A stretch of 64,000 nt of DNA from CALKAL01 sp051846895 (GCA_051846895.1 JBPYCQ010000003.1:1-64000), one strand, 5' to 3'. Shown: positions 52,328 to 60,769, numbered from the stretch's first letter. Numbers and translations are program-made. The notes: a model not told the origin generated them from the letters alone.

Positions 52328-52356
52328 AATATATACCCCTATAGGTATATTGTCAA
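52328..52356 (-). promoter_or_regulatory. Rhodanese-operon promoter with CsoR/CstR-like operator
   Basis: On the minus strand TTGACA (52351-52356), 17 bases, TATATT (52328-52333). The spacer holds a TATACC/GGTATA inverted repeat (52332-52337 and 52344-52349) that resembles the ATACCC...GGGTAT operators of CsoR-family copper and persulfide sensors. Binding there would block RNA polymerase. Confidence 0.65.
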
Positions 52357-52388
52357 ATAATAAAAAATCACCGCATATTACGGTGATC

Positions 52389-52544
52389 TCACCTTTTTTC
52401 TACAAAAAGTAGTATCAGTGTTGCAATTGGTCCTAATAATAAGGATAAAAGGAACCAATTAAAACCAGTCCTATTCTTCCCCTGTGCTAAACCAGCATTA
52501 ATTAATGCCAATGTTCCCGAACCTACATAAAAATCTCCACCCAT
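52389..52544 (-). CDS. 51-residue single-span membrane protein
   Basis: MGGDFYVGSGTLALINAGLAQGKNRTGFNWFLLSLLLGPIA is followed by a hydrophobic end (TLILLFVEKR). The ATG at 52544 is chosen because GGGTGGT stands 4 bases ahead; the frame extends 16 codons upstream without a site. The pattern GKNRTG-W-LLLGP is seen in small membrane proteins of phage and chromosomal origin, function unknown. It is divergent from the Crp/Fnr gene. Confidence 0.55.
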   Translation of the reverse strand: MGGDFYVGSGTLALINAGLAQGKNRTGFNWFLLSLLLGPIATLILLFVEKR

Positions 52545-52662
52545 ATTTACCACCCTTTTACATTCTATTATATCAAAATTATATTTAACCAAATATACAA
52601 ATTATAATGTTAATAAACATGTTACGATAATAGTGTATACCTTTTAGAAGTAGGTGATAAAG

Positions 52663-53358
52663 ATGAATAAGGACTATATAAGAGGCTTTCTGAAGAAATT
52701 TACCGTATTTAAAACTTTAGCAGATGATGAAATTGATACAGTGATAGATTTTTCAGTCAATCGCACAATTGAAAAAGGCAATCATATATTTTTACAAGAT
52801 GATCCGCTAACTCACGTTTATTTTATCCACGAAGGACGAGTTAAAATATATCGTACAGACCATAATGGCAATGAACAAATCGTAAACTTCCTACAAAAAG
52901 GCGATATGTTTCCACACCAAGGGTTCTTTAGAAAAGCAACTTGCCCTGCGCATGCTGAAGTTGTTGAAGGTGTCGTTTTAACATGTGTACCCATTAAAGA
53001 CTTTGAATCGTTTTTACTAACTAATCCTGAAACGTGTATTAAACTTTTAGGTGTATTAGGTGATTTAATTGTTGATCTACAAGCACGGCTTGAAGAAAAA
53101 ATCTTAAACACAATCTATGAGCAAATTATTAAGGCATTACTAAGAATTTCATCAAAAGATAATCAAAAAGATGAAAATGGCAATGTCGTATTCAAACAGA
53201 AAATAACTAATAAAGAACCAGCAAACATGATTGGTTCAAGTCGTGAAACCGTTAGCCGTACACTTACCCAACTTAAAAGAAAAGAACTTCTTTGGACGAA
53301 TAATGACGGCTATATTTGTTTTAACTTTGATAAATTACATGAAGAAATCCTATACTAA
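52663..53358 (+). CDS. Crp/Fnr-family transcriptional regulator
   Basis: 231 residues. The cyclic-nucleotide-binding beta roll covers about 15-130 (VYFIHEGRVKIYRTDHNGNEQIVNFLQKGDMFPHQGFF), and a winged helix follows with the recognition segment ANMIGSSRETVSRTLTQLKR. The SSRETVSR helix predicts binding of the TGTGA-N6-TCACA type. No Fnr-like CxxCxxxxC is present, so it does not sense oxygen by a cluster of that kind. Start ATG 52663 with TAGGTGATAAAG; a GTG 9 bases upstream opens the frame. It probably regulates the ba3 oxidase operon, where such a box is seen. Its stop lies directly against the end of the converging CtaG-like gene. Confidence 0.9.
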   Translation: MNKDYIRGFLKKFTVFKTLADDEIDTVIDFSVNRTIEKGNHIFLQDDPLTHVYFIHEGRVKIYRTDHNGNEQIVNFLQKGDMFPHQGFFRKATCPAHAEVVEGVVLTCVPIKDFESFLLTNPETCIKLLGVLGDLIVDLQARLEEKILNTIYEQIIKALLRISSKDNQKDENGNVVFKQKITNKEPANMIGSSRETVSRTLTQLKRKELLWTNNDGYICFNFDKLHEEILY

Positions 53359-53916
53359 TTATTCATAATCAGATGGATCAATTAACCAATCTTGAATTAA
53401 GTAAATGATAATACAAACAGCCATTAAAATAAATCCCCAACCAAGCGTCAGTTGTTCGATTAATAAGTAGTTATTACAAAGCTGGTTATCAGTGAAAACA
53501 TAAAGTCCACCCATTAGCGTAAACAGTAAGAAAAATATGATGAACACGGAGTTTTTCACTATTTCACTTAGCTTATTCCAGCTAAGTCGAAGAGGTACAC
53601 CAGCAAAAAATGCTAAACTAACAAATTTAAATAGTTCAACTGACGTAAACTGAAGTGCATCATCCATTGTCCTTGGAATCATCCAATAGCTAACAATTAG
53701 AACAAATAACAAAATACCAGGTAGTCCATTTGGATTCCACTTTTCAAAAAAAGCAGGGAACTTTTTTTTGAAAAAATCAGCCATTAAAAAACCTGAAATA
53801 ATAATTAGAGGCATTTGCATATGCATGTGTAAAATCATGATTGATTCAAGAAAATTAGCTACAGGTGGTAAAATTAGAAATATGAATAGTAACAGTCCGT
53901 AAAACGATTGCGTCAT
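53359..53916 (-). CDS. CtaG-like membrane protein of the ba3 oxidase operon
   Basis: 185 residues, about six hydrophobic helices. A His/Met-rich loop (LHMHMQMPLIII) resembles the copper-handling HMxxH motif in CtaG/caa3 assembly proteins, hence the tentative assembly role. The ATG at 53916 is chosen because GAGGTGGGAGCT precedes it; the frame opens 3 codons earlier on GTG. It is the last gene in the run ba3 IIA-II-I-SCO-CtaG-like. It has no terminator and abuts the regulator gene on the opposite strand. Confidence 0.65.
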   Translation of the reverse strand: MTQSFYGLLLFIFLILPPVANFLESIMILHMHMQMPLIIISGFLMADFFKKKFPAFFEKWNPNGLPGILLFVLIVSYWMIPRTMDDALQFTSVELFKFVSLAFFAGVPLRLSWNKLSEIVKNSVFIIFFLLFTLMGGLYVFTDNQLCNNYLLIEQLTLGWGFILMAVCIIIYLIQDWLIDPSDYE

Positions 53917-53932
53917 AGCTCCCACCTCTTTC

Positions 53933-54544
53933 TTAAATAACGTCCTCTAACTTTTTAATCGCTTGATCTACTTTTTTATAATCCATTACATCAATTAATT
54001 TCCCTTTTGGATCAACTAAATAAAACGCTGAATTATGTGTAAAGTGACCATTACCATCCGGTATAACAATGACTTGAAAGGCATCAAGTAAATTTTGCAG
54101 TTCTTCTTTGTCATTGATTCTTGCTATTCTCCAAGTGTCACCGTCACTGCCAAAATATTCTCGGTAATTATCAAGTACTTTAGGTGTATCACGATCAGGA
54201 TCAAAACTTATACTTAAAAACACTAAATCTTCTTCAAAATACTCCTCATCTAAACCGTCATAAACATCAGACATATTTTGTTCTAATTGAATACAGACAG
54301 TTGAACAAGATGAATAGAAAAATGTTATAAATACATATTTCCCTTCTAACTCTGAAAACTGAAATGTTCTCTCATTCGTATCTTCTAATGTGACATTAGG
54401 AAACATAGGCTGCTCTTCAATTAAATCATTTGTTCTTGCTGTCTCAGCTGTATACGATGTAAAGCCATCAGTTCCAATAAAATAAACTATAAAACTAAAC
54501 ATAAATACAACAAGTATTGATGTGAACGTCCTTTTTTTCTGCAT
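53933..54544 (-). CDS. SCO1/SenC-type copper chaperone
   Basis: 203 residues: N-terminal membrane anchor (about 8-25), then a thioredoxin-like SCO domain with CSTVC (C80, C84) and the later FTHNSAFYLVD His that together bind copper. SCO proteins deliver copper to the CuA centre of oxidase subunit II, here encoded in the same operon. A hairpin separates it from subunit I, and the CtaG-like gene follows 16 bp later. Confidence 0.94.
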   Translation of the reverse strand: MQKKRTFTSILVVFMFSFIVYFIGTDGFTSYTAETARTNDLIEEQPMFPNVTLEDTNERTFQFSELEGKYVFITFFYSSCSTVCIQLEQNMSDVYDGLDEEYFEEDLVFLSISFDPDRDTPKVLDNYREYFGSDGDTWRIARINDKEELQNLLDAFQVIVIPDGNGHFTHNSAFYLVDPKGKLIDVMDYKKVDQAIKKLEDVI

Positions 54545-54573
54545 GATGATCCCCCTTTCACAGGGAATGATTT

Positions 54574-54604
54574 AGGGAACTAATTATAGATTAACTAGTT
54601 CCCT
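54574..54604 (-). terminator. Intercistronic hairpin between cbaA and the SCO gene
   Basis: Nine-base inverted repeat AGGGAACTA/TAGTTCCCT with a 13-base loop but no T-run on the minus strand. It is more likely a processing or stability element than a complete terminator. Confidence 0.5.
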
Positions 54605-54615
54605 ATGTTTATTTT

Positions 54616-56304
54616 TTACCAAGTTCTAAATGGTGGTGATCCTGGAGGTGGGCTACCGATAAAGTCAACAAGTGGGATAACATAACCCATTGCAATGATG
54701 ACTAACATAATGACAATCCAACGTCCCCATTTTTCTGTCCAAAAAGGTGTTTTAGAAGCATTTTCTTCAACTTCACCAATTGGGAATTCTTCTTCACCTT
54801 TAGGTGCGATGAACATTAAGTGGAATGCAGAGTACACTTGCATGATTACTGCTATGATTAACAATGTTCCACCGACTGCTAAGAAAATCAAGTATGGGTC
54901 CCAAGCTAATGCTTGTGCGTGCTCACCATAATTTGTAAAAGATGTACGTCTTGGAGATCCGAGTAAACCAACTAAGTGCATCGCAATCGCCATTGTAGAC
55001 ATACCGAGTGTCCAAATGATCGTTGTCGTAACACCAAACTTATTCATTTTACTTGTAAGCTTACGACCAGATATGTGAGGAATTAACCAGTAACTGACTC
55101 CGAAGAATGAAAGCGCTACTGTCATTCCTAATGTAACGTGGAAGTGACCAACAACCCATAATGAGTTGTGAACGACTTGGTTTAATTGGTGCATTGTTTG
55201 TACAATACCACCAGCTCCACCTACGATAAATGCTGCCATCGCAATAAATACAGCTAGGAAGCGTGTATCACCCCAAGGTAGTTTTTTGAACCAACCAAAC
55301 AGTCCTTTTCCACCTTTTTGGCGACCTGTTTTTTCAAATACTGAGAACATCGCATAAGCTGTCATTAATGATGGGAACCCAATGACTAAACTCATGTAAA
55401 CGTGCATGTATTTAATAGGTTCTGAAATACCAGGGTCTACGATTTGGTGGTGGAATCCACCAGGGATGTTAAGCACTACAAATAATACAACGACGACTCT
55501 TGTTAATGTATCACTAAAGCGTTTACCACCGATCACTTTAGGTATGATGACGTACCAGACTGACACAGCAGTTAAATACCAAATATTAACAAGTGTGTGA
55601 CCGAACGCCCAGAATAATGTTCTTGAAAGCATGACGTTTATCGTATCTACCCAACCTAACGCCCATGGAATGATCATGAAAACTTCGACTGCTACGAAAA
55701 TACTTGAGAAGAACAATAGAACGAATACACCTGTTGCGAAATAAGATAGAATAGGTACGTGTTGTCCTTTATTTGCTTTTCTCCATGCTACTACGTTTAT
55801 AAAAGCTCCGAAAGCGTTAATCCAAATACCAACGACTAGTAATACTAAACCGAAGTAAAACATTGGGTGTGCTGCCATTGGTGGGTAGAACGTATACATA
55901 ACAGATGCTTCACCCATGATGACAGGAATGATTGCAATGACTGCACCGGCAATTTTTGTCCAAAAGGCAATCCAACCCATTTTTCTTACTTTAGGAAGTA
56001 ATCCTCCTAATGTGTAGGACATTCCTGCATATAAATATCCGACGACAAATGTTGTAGTAAAAATTAGTACAAGTAATATTCCGTGTGACGTAAGTGTTTG
56101 ATAATAATTAAACCATGATGGTAATTCAAATAATCCAGCCCTGTTCATTCCTTGTGCTAAACCTAGAAAACCACCTACTAGTAATGCGAGAAATGATACA
56201 ATCATATAACTTTTTGATAGTTTACTATCTTCTTTTGAAACTCTCATCCAATCTTTAACGGGTTTCGTTATTGAATCTATTTTTTTAGTTGCAACTTCTG
56301 ACAT
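54616..56304 (-). CDS. cbaA: ba3-type cytochrome oxidase subunit I
   Basis: 562-residue haem-copper oxidase subunit I of the B family, about 13 membrane helices. Helices rich in His include MAAHPMFYFG, TLFWAFGHTLVNIWYLTAVSVWY, HHQIVDPG and GHFHVTLGM, which give the low-spin haem, CuB and high-spin haem ligands. It reduces O2 to water with proton pumping. It is coupled to subunits II and IIA upstream. A 71-bp gap with a hairpin precedes the SCO gene. Confidence 0.95.
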   Translation of the reverse strand: MSEVATKKIDSITKPVKDWMRVSKEDSKLSKSYMIVSFLALLVGGFLGLAQGMNRAGLFELPSWFNYYQTLTSHGILLVLIFTTTFVVGYLYAGMSYTLGGLLPKVRKMGWIAFWTKIAGAVIAIIPVIMGEASVMYTFYPPMAAHPMFYFGLVLLVVGIWINAFGAFINVVAWRKANKGQHVPILSYFATGVFVLLFFSSIFVAVEVFMIIPWALGWVDTINVMLSRTLFWAFGHTLVNIWYLTAVSVWYVIIPKVIGGKRFSDTLTRVVVVLFVVLNIPGGFHHQIVDPGISEPIKYMHVYMSLVIGFPSLMTAYAMFSVFEKTGRQKGGKGLFGWFKKLPWGDTRFLAVFIAMAAFIVGGAGGIVQTMHQLNQVVHNSLWVVGHFHVTLGMTVALSFFGVSYWLIPHISGRKLTSKMNKFGVTTTIIWTLGMSTMAIAMHLVGLLGSPRRTSFTNYGEHAQALAWDPYLIFLAVGGTLLIIAVIMQVYSAFHLMFIAPKGEEEFPIGEVEENASKTPFWTEKWGRWIVIMLVIIAMGYVIPLVDFIGSPPPGSPPFRTW

Positions 56305-56319
56305 GTTAATTTCCCTCCT

Positions 56320-56781
56320 TTAACGAATAATGATGTTGGTTGACATTAATTGGTGTCCAGCACCACAATACTCATTACATAACACTAAATATTCACCAGG
56401 TTCATCAAATTTTTGTGTGATTTTTGATACGTAACCAGGCATAACCATCGCGTTGATATTTGTTCCAGCAACTTGAAAACCGTGTACAACATCTTTAGAC
56501 GTCAAAGTAAAATGAACTGTTGATCCTGCTGGAAACTCTAATTCCATTGGTGTAAAGCTAAATATTTGTAACGTCATAACAACTTCGTATTCATTTTCAC
56601 CAATTTGTTTGATTCCTGGTTGATCAAACGGCTCGGTCGTATCAACTTTTTGCGGGTCAATTAAGATTTTTTCACTCGGTGGTCCCATTCCCTCGGCAAA
56701 AGCTTGATAACCAATAACTAATGTAAACCCAATAATCATTAGCGAACTTACCGTCAGCCAGATTTTTTCATAACGGTGCAT
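56320..56781 (-). CDS. cbaB: ba3-type cytochrome oxidase subunit II
   Basis: 153 residues: one N-terminal membrane helix (about 8-28), then a cupredoxin domain. The CuA ligands are all visible: His in DVVHGF and the CNEYCGAGHQLM set with two Cys, Glu, His and Met. ATG at 56781 is chosen because GGGGG stands 9 bases ahead; the first ATG of the frame (56790) would put the ribosome site against it. No cytochrome c domain is fused, as is usual for ba3. Confidence 0.94.
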   Translation of the reverse strand: MHRYEKIWLTVSSLMIIGFTLVIGYQAFAEGMGPPSEKILIDPQKVDTTEPFDQPGIKQIGENEYEVVMTLQIFSFTPMELEFPAGSTVHFTLTSKDVVHGFQVAGTNINAMVMPGYVSKITQKFDEPGEYLVLCNEYCGAGHQLMSTNIIIR

Positions 56782-56802
56782 GTCCTTCATCCCCCTTTTC
56801 GA

Positions 56803-56946
56803 TTAAACTCTAACCATGTATAATCCCCATAATCCGAACCATAGCAGTGCAGTAGACAATGCGACGAATACTAATGAAGATACTAATGCTCCTTTTTGTG
56901 AGCCCTCATCATGTTTTTCATTTTTTTTCAATTTTTCGTTTGCCAT
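56803..56946 (-). CDS. Cytochrome oxidase subunit IIA
   Basis: 47-residue single-helix protein: charged MANEKLKKNEKHDEGSQKG, then a hydrophobic helix (LVSSLVFVALSTALLWFGLWGLY). Small subunit-2A peptides of this form accompany ba3 oxidases of Thermus and Bacillus. The helix and the W-F-W pattern fit. AGGAGGGATTGAA precedes the ATG. It is the first gene of the ba3 operon, 13 bases ahead of subunit II. Confidence 0.88.
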   Translation of the reverse strand: MANEKLKKNEKHDEGSQKGALVSSLVFVALSTALLWFGLWGLYMVRV

Positions 56947-56975
56947 TTCAATCCCTCCTAATCTTTGTTAATTCA

Positions 56976-57018
56976 AGAATAATTCATTAACAATCGAATC
57001 GAAGTGAGATACATCACT
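56976..57018 (-). promoter_or_regulatory. Crp/Fnr-type box and promoter of the ba3 operon
   Basis: AGTGA-N6-TCACT (57003-57018) is a perfect palindrome of the TGTGA-N6-TCACA class. A -10-like TATTCT lies at 56976-56981, so the likely start point is near 56969. The box centre then lies about 41.5 bases upstream, the class II activator position. The adjacent Crp/Fnr regulator is the natural candidate. Confidence 0.65.
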
Positions 57019-57076
57019 AGTTTCCTTTGTTCATAATTTGTTCAAAAATATAGCCCTTCCCCAATTTAAGAAAGGA

Positions 57077-57991
57077 CTAAGTGATGAGTAGGCTGATGAT
57101 GAAAAGGGAACTAAACAACCAATGATGGTAAGCGGCCCAATTCATTCCTAGCACTGCATCTTCTTTTTTATAAGAAAAATATAATCGTAGTAGCTTAACA
57201 GCAACAGGACTTGCTAAAAAAACGAGTATAGATGTTACTGGTACAAGTTGTTTATAAATTAGAAACACGACCGTAAGATAGACAATAGTAGTTAATATTA
57301 ATAATAACCTCGCACTTTTTTTACGCCTTAAGATCATCGCCACTGTTATCCGATATCCTTCATCTTTTTCAATATCGCGAATATTATTTGACAGAACCAT
57401 TGTCGTCATTAAAAAGGCAAACGGCAAAGCTACGAAAATGGTTTCCTTTGTAATAGGGGCGCCTTGAATTATATAAGCAATGATGACCGGCAAAAAGCCT
57501 AAACATACAGCCCCAGCCACTTCTCCCATCGCAATTGCTGAAAATGAATAACGTGTCGCTGAATAATATACACCAAGAATTAATCCTATTATCCCTAGCA
57601 ATATAATTTTAGGGTTGCTCTCATTTGCCAAATAAATCGTTAGTAATGAAGCAATACTTGTTAACATTATTGATATTAAGGGAATTTGATTAAACGTAGG
57701 ATATTTCCATGGTCTTCTTTCAGCCAATGCCCAACGATTAACGTCTTGACCCTTTTTAAAATCAAAATAGTCGTTTAACATATTCACTGTTGATTGAATA
57801 AGTAATCCTGTTATTAAAAAAATGATTAATAAGTCGATTCTAATTGTATTTGATTGATTCGCAAGTAAAAATGCTACTGTCATCGGACCTAATGATGCTG
57901 CAAAGGTCATAGGTCTAGCAATTTGAAACCATGAACGTCTAAACAAGTACTGACGTTCACCTGTCGTCGATTGTTTCGTTGCATATTGCAT
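57077..57991 (-). CDS. UbiA-family prenyltransferase (MenA-like)
   Basis: 304 residues, about eight to nine membrane helices. Two acidic signatures are present: NMLNDYFDFKKGQD (about 71-84) and NNIRDIEKDEGYR (about 200), the magnesium-diphosphate sites of UbiA enzymes. It transfers a prenyl chain to an aromatic acceptor, with menaquinone synthesis (MenA) the best guess. A haem-O synthase would look similar but have different flanking motifs. It stands between the oxidase operon and a CopD-like gene. Confidence 0.88.
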   Translation of the reverse strand: MQYATKQSTTGERQYLFRRSWFQIARPMTFAASLGPMTVAFLLANQSNTIRIDLLIIFLITGLLIQSTVNMLNDYFDFKKGQDVNRWALAERRPWKYPTFNQIPLISIMLTSIASLLTIYLANESNPKIILLGIIGLILGVYYSATRYSFSAIAMGEVAGAVCLGFLPVIIAYIIQGAPITKETIFVALPFAFLMTTMVLSNNIRDIEKDEGYRITVAMILRRKKSARLLLILTTIVYLTVVFLIYKQLVPVTSILVFLASPVAVKLLRLYFSYKKEDAVLGMNWAAYHHWLFSSLFIISLLIT

Positions 57992-58015
57992 AAGAACGCC
58001 CCCTTTTTTATAAGG

Positions 58016-58510
58016 TCAAAGAACCATAAGATAAAGTAAAACGGCAAACCCTATTCCCTCAACAGAAGAGACTGCTGCAACTTTAAATAAAGAACGATAA
58101 AGAACCGTTTTATAGCCTTTTTCTGCCATGTTCCATATCGTTTGATCTGTTAAAAGTTTCATTGCTTGTTTATATCCGATTGTTGTTCCCCAGAGCAAGG
58201 TGATCACACCTAAAATCAGTGCAGCTAACCATTTATGACCGTATGGTGTATGCCATAAATAATCCCAAGAATTGATAGGTCCAACGACTACGCCTAAAAT
58301 AATTCCTGTGATGATAACGCCTGCACCTGCTAAAGCTAATTTCCAATGTGCTTTTTTCATGACGTGAAATAATAGTGAACGTTGATGTTGGACAGGTAAT
58401 TTTACAGAGGCAGGAAATACGCCCCAGCCAACGAACAAAACACCGCCAACCCAAAGAATTCCTAAAAATATATGGATGTACAAAACGAACTGATATAAAT
58501 TTATTATCAT
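58016..58510 (-). CDS. CopD/DUF2269-like membrane protein
   Basis: 164 residues, four to five helices. YIHIFLGILWVGG in the first helix and the His-bearing second helix (SLLFHVMKKAHWKLALAGAG) match the CopD/DUF2269 group, which has possible copper or haem ligands. The ATG at 58510 is chosen because AGAGGGTGGGAACT precedes it. It lies 25 bp upstream of the prenyltransferase gene, suggesting co-transcription; a link to oxidase maturation is inference. Confidence 0.75.
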   Translation of the reverse strand: MIINLYQFVLYIHIFLGILWVGGVLFVGWGVFPASVKLPVQHQRSLLFHVMKKAHWKLALAGAGVIITGIILGVVVGPINSWDYLWHTPYGHKWLAALILGVITLLWGTTIGYKQAMKLLTDQTIWNMAEKGYKTVLYRSLFKVAAVSSVEGIGFAVLLYLMVL

Positions 58511-58699
58511 AGTTCCCACCCTCTTTCATCTTTAGTGTAAAAGTAATCAACTCAACATTCCTTGACTATTGTCAAGTTCTTTTGTAAGTGGTGGAATTTA
58601 TCTACCAGAAGATTGGTATGCAAGTTGTTATTTTAGACTCGTCTTACTTTCAACAAATAAAAAACGCGTGAATACTCATATCGTTCACGCGTAAGCAGT

Positions 58700-59371
58700 T
58701 TATCTTGCATCAATCACATAGACAGTCCACCGAAATTGACTTCGCACCAAGTCCGCATAAAATTTAGCTACATTTTTTCCTCTAAATGTACCTGTATACA
58801 GACGCATTGGTGGATTAAATTTTAAATTGTCCGCTTTATAATAAACGATCCAGTTAAATTCCTTTAACAGATTTTTTCTTGCTTCTACCAAGTCTTCTAA
58901 AGTCGCGAATGTGCCAGTCATAATTCGATATAGTTTTTGATCTTTCGGCTTTGGTGGCTTTAAAGGTTCAGGTTCAGTTTGTAAATACCTCAAAGGATTA
59001 ACTGCATTCGTTTTGTTCATATTCCATCTCCCCTTGTGTATTTCGAAATGTAAATGTTGCCCAGTTGAATCGCCTGTATTCCCCATAACTCCTATAATTT
59101 GACCTTGTTCAACACGGTCACCTTCACGAACACGTCGTGAACCAGTACGCATGTGTGCATAAACCGTTTCCCAAATATCACCATTAACTTCATGAACAAT
59201 AAAAACGACTTCGCCGTAACTTGTTGATCGATATGAACGACTCACAACCCCTGATTCAGCTGCTCGTATTTCATGATAGCCCGGCATTGCAAAGTCTACA
59301 CCGTAATGATTTGGTCTACTAGCTGTTCGAAATCCACTCGTCACATTCGTAACTGTCGGGTATATAAACAA
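58700..59371 (-). CDS. M23-family peptidase with C-terminal SPOR-like domain
   Basis: 223 residues. The M23 LytM domain spans about 10-125 with NHYGVD (H22, D26), YAHM and HLHFEIH, the zinc and catalytic residues. Residues about 150-223 form a SPOR-like peptidoglycan-binding fold (YRIMTGTFATLEDLVEAR, MRLYTGTFRGKNVAKFY). No signal peptide or membrane helix is present although the substrate is cell wall. TTG at 59371 is supported by AGGGGGTG 7 bases ahead. It may leave by another route or act in sporulation or lysis. Confidence 0.88.
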   Translation of the reverse strand: MFIYPTVTNVTSGFRTASRPNHYGVDFAMPGYHEIRAAESGVVSRSYRSTSYGEVVFIVHEVNGDIWETVYAHMRTGSRRVREGDRVEQGQIIGVMGNTGDSTGQHLHFEIHKGRWNMNKTNAVNPLRYLQTEPEPLKPPKPKDQKLYRIMTGTFATLEDLVEARKNLLKEFNWIVYYKADNLKFNPPMRLYTGTFRGKNVAKFYADLVRSQFRWTVYVIDAR

Positions 59372-59558
59372 TCTTAGACACCCCCTCGTTACATATAATT
59401 CAAGGACATGCAGAAATGATTATCTTTTTATCATTAAAATTTAATTACATATGAATGAGTTAAGCACGTTACAAATTGTTTGAAAATTTATTTCCAATAT
59501 TTATTAAAAATAAAGATAAAAGAACAGTATTTTTTTAAAAAAGTAGGTACCTGCTCAT

Positions 59559-59586
59559 ACACCTTTGAACTAATTACCATACGTTA
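59559..59586 (+). promoter_or_regulatory. SigmaK-type promoter of the CotD-like gene
   Basis: CATACGTTA (59578-59586) matches the SigmaK -10 CATAnnnTA, and ACA (59559-59561) lies 16 bases upstream as a -35. This is consistent with late mother-cell expression of a coat protein. Confidence 0.65.
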
Positions 59587-59620
59587 TTAATGAAACTAAC
59601 CTTATGAAAGGAGACTATAT

Positions 59621-60013
59621 ATGCATCATCACCATCATCATCACGGGCCACATTGTGGTTGCCCTGAACAAATTGTTTACCCTGTAAATGAAAATGTTGT
59701 TCATACTTGTTCAGAAAGCATGGTTGAACATGTGCACCCTTCGCACACAACCCATGTTAATCATCACTTAAATAAGAATATGCATCTCTACCCTCATTCG
59801 GATTCTTTTGTTAACACATTTGAAAGTGTCGATTTATATGGAGGATCTTTTGAAGTACCAAGACCACCTCGTCCTACAGTAGGATTTGGACCTATGGGAC
59901 CTAATATGGTAGAACCTATGGGACCAGGAGCTTTTGGACCAAATCAGTTTGAACCTATGGAACCTGAATTTGGTCCAGAAAATCCTAACATGCCTCCATT
60001 CCGTCCTTGGTAA
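59621..60013 (+). CDS. CotD-like spore coat protein with natural His7 start
   Basis: 130 residues. It starts with M followed by seven His, then GPHCGC, a PHxxHxxHxxHVNHHLN region like B. subtilis CotD (VEHVHPSHTTHVNHH), and a Pro/Met/Gly-rich tail (PRPPRPTVGFGPMGPNMVEPMGP). Cys residues C12 and C14 could crosslink the coat. Expression late in sporulation is suggested by the SigmaK promoter. GAAAGGAG precedes the ATG. It ends just before a bidirectional terminator. Confidence 0.85.
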   Translation: MHHHHHHHGPHCGCPEQIVYPVNENVVHTCSESMVEHVHPSHTTHVNHHLNKNMHLYPHSDSFVNTFESVDLYGGSFEVPRPPRPTVGFGPMGPNMVEPMGPGAFGPNQFEPMEPEFGPENPNMPPFRPW

Positions 60014-60017
60014 AAAA

Positions 60018-60056
60018 AATGAACCGGCTCAACTATGTGAGTCGGTTCATTTTATA
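60018..60056. terminator. Bidirectional terminator between the cotD-like and RluA genes
   Basis: AATGAACCGGCTCA pairs with TGAGTCGGTTCATT (60018-60051), with T-runs both ways. The last codons of the RluA gene lie in the stem. Confidence 0.85.
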
Positions 60057-60725
60057 TTTCCAGATATTCCATGGATAGGCATTTGGGGGTAAAGATGAAA
60101 TTCTAACTTCTTCGTCTTTCGAAGGATGTTTAAAAGCCAATTCGTATGACCATAAAGCAATTTGCTGTCCTGGTTTATTCACATGTTTTCCGTATTTTTG
60201 ATCGCCATAGATTGGACAATCACGTGAAGATAGTTGGACACGAATTTGATGTGGTCGGCCTGTATGTAATTGAATTTTTAATAATGACAACTCATGGTTC
60301 GATTCAATCACTTCATAATCTAGAACTGCTTTTTTAGCCTTCGGTGTATTTGCATGTGTGGTGTGTACGATGTTTTCCGTTCTATTTTTAACTAAATAAT
60401 CAACTAATTGACCTTTATTTTCATTTGGCTTTCCTTTAGTAATCGCTAAATATTGTTTTTCCAATTCATTTTTTCTAATTAAGTCTGAAAGTCTTGATGC
60501 TGCTTTGGATGTTTTAGCAAAAACCATAACTCCACCAACTGGTCGGTCCAATCGATGCACTAATGCTAAATAAACTTGACCAGGTTTATTGTATCTTTTT
60601 TTTAAATCGTTTTTTAAAAAAGAAAGTAAATCCTCATCCCCAGAGGAATCCCCTTGAACAGGGATATTAACTGGTTTGGCTACGACTAATAGATGATTAT
60701 CCTCATATAAAATAGGTACATTCAT
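60033..60725 (-). CDS. RluA-family pseudouridine synthase without S4 domain
   Basis: 230 residues. The catalytic motif is HRLDRPVGGVMVFAK (D60), and the later RPHQIRVQL is typical. It starts directly with the catalytic domain (ILYEDNHLLVVAKP), with no S4 domain, unlike the paralogue at 2.0-2.9 kb. The RNA target is unknown. It is monocistronic. Confidence 0.92.
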   Translation of the reverse strand: MNVPILYEDNHLLVVAKPVNIPVQGDSSGDEDLLSFLKNDLKKRYNKPGQVYLALVHRLDRPVGGVMVFAKTSKAASRLSDLIRKNELEKQYLAITKGKPNENKGQLVDYLVKNRTENIVHTTHANTPKAKKAVLDYEVIESNHELSLLKIQLHTGRPHQIRVQLSSRDCPIYGDQKYGKHVNKPGQQIALWSYELAFKHPSKDEEVRISSLPPNAYPWNIWKYKMNRLT

Positions 60726-60769
60726 GTCATTATTCTCCTAACATTGATGTTAATTAAATAGTATCATGA

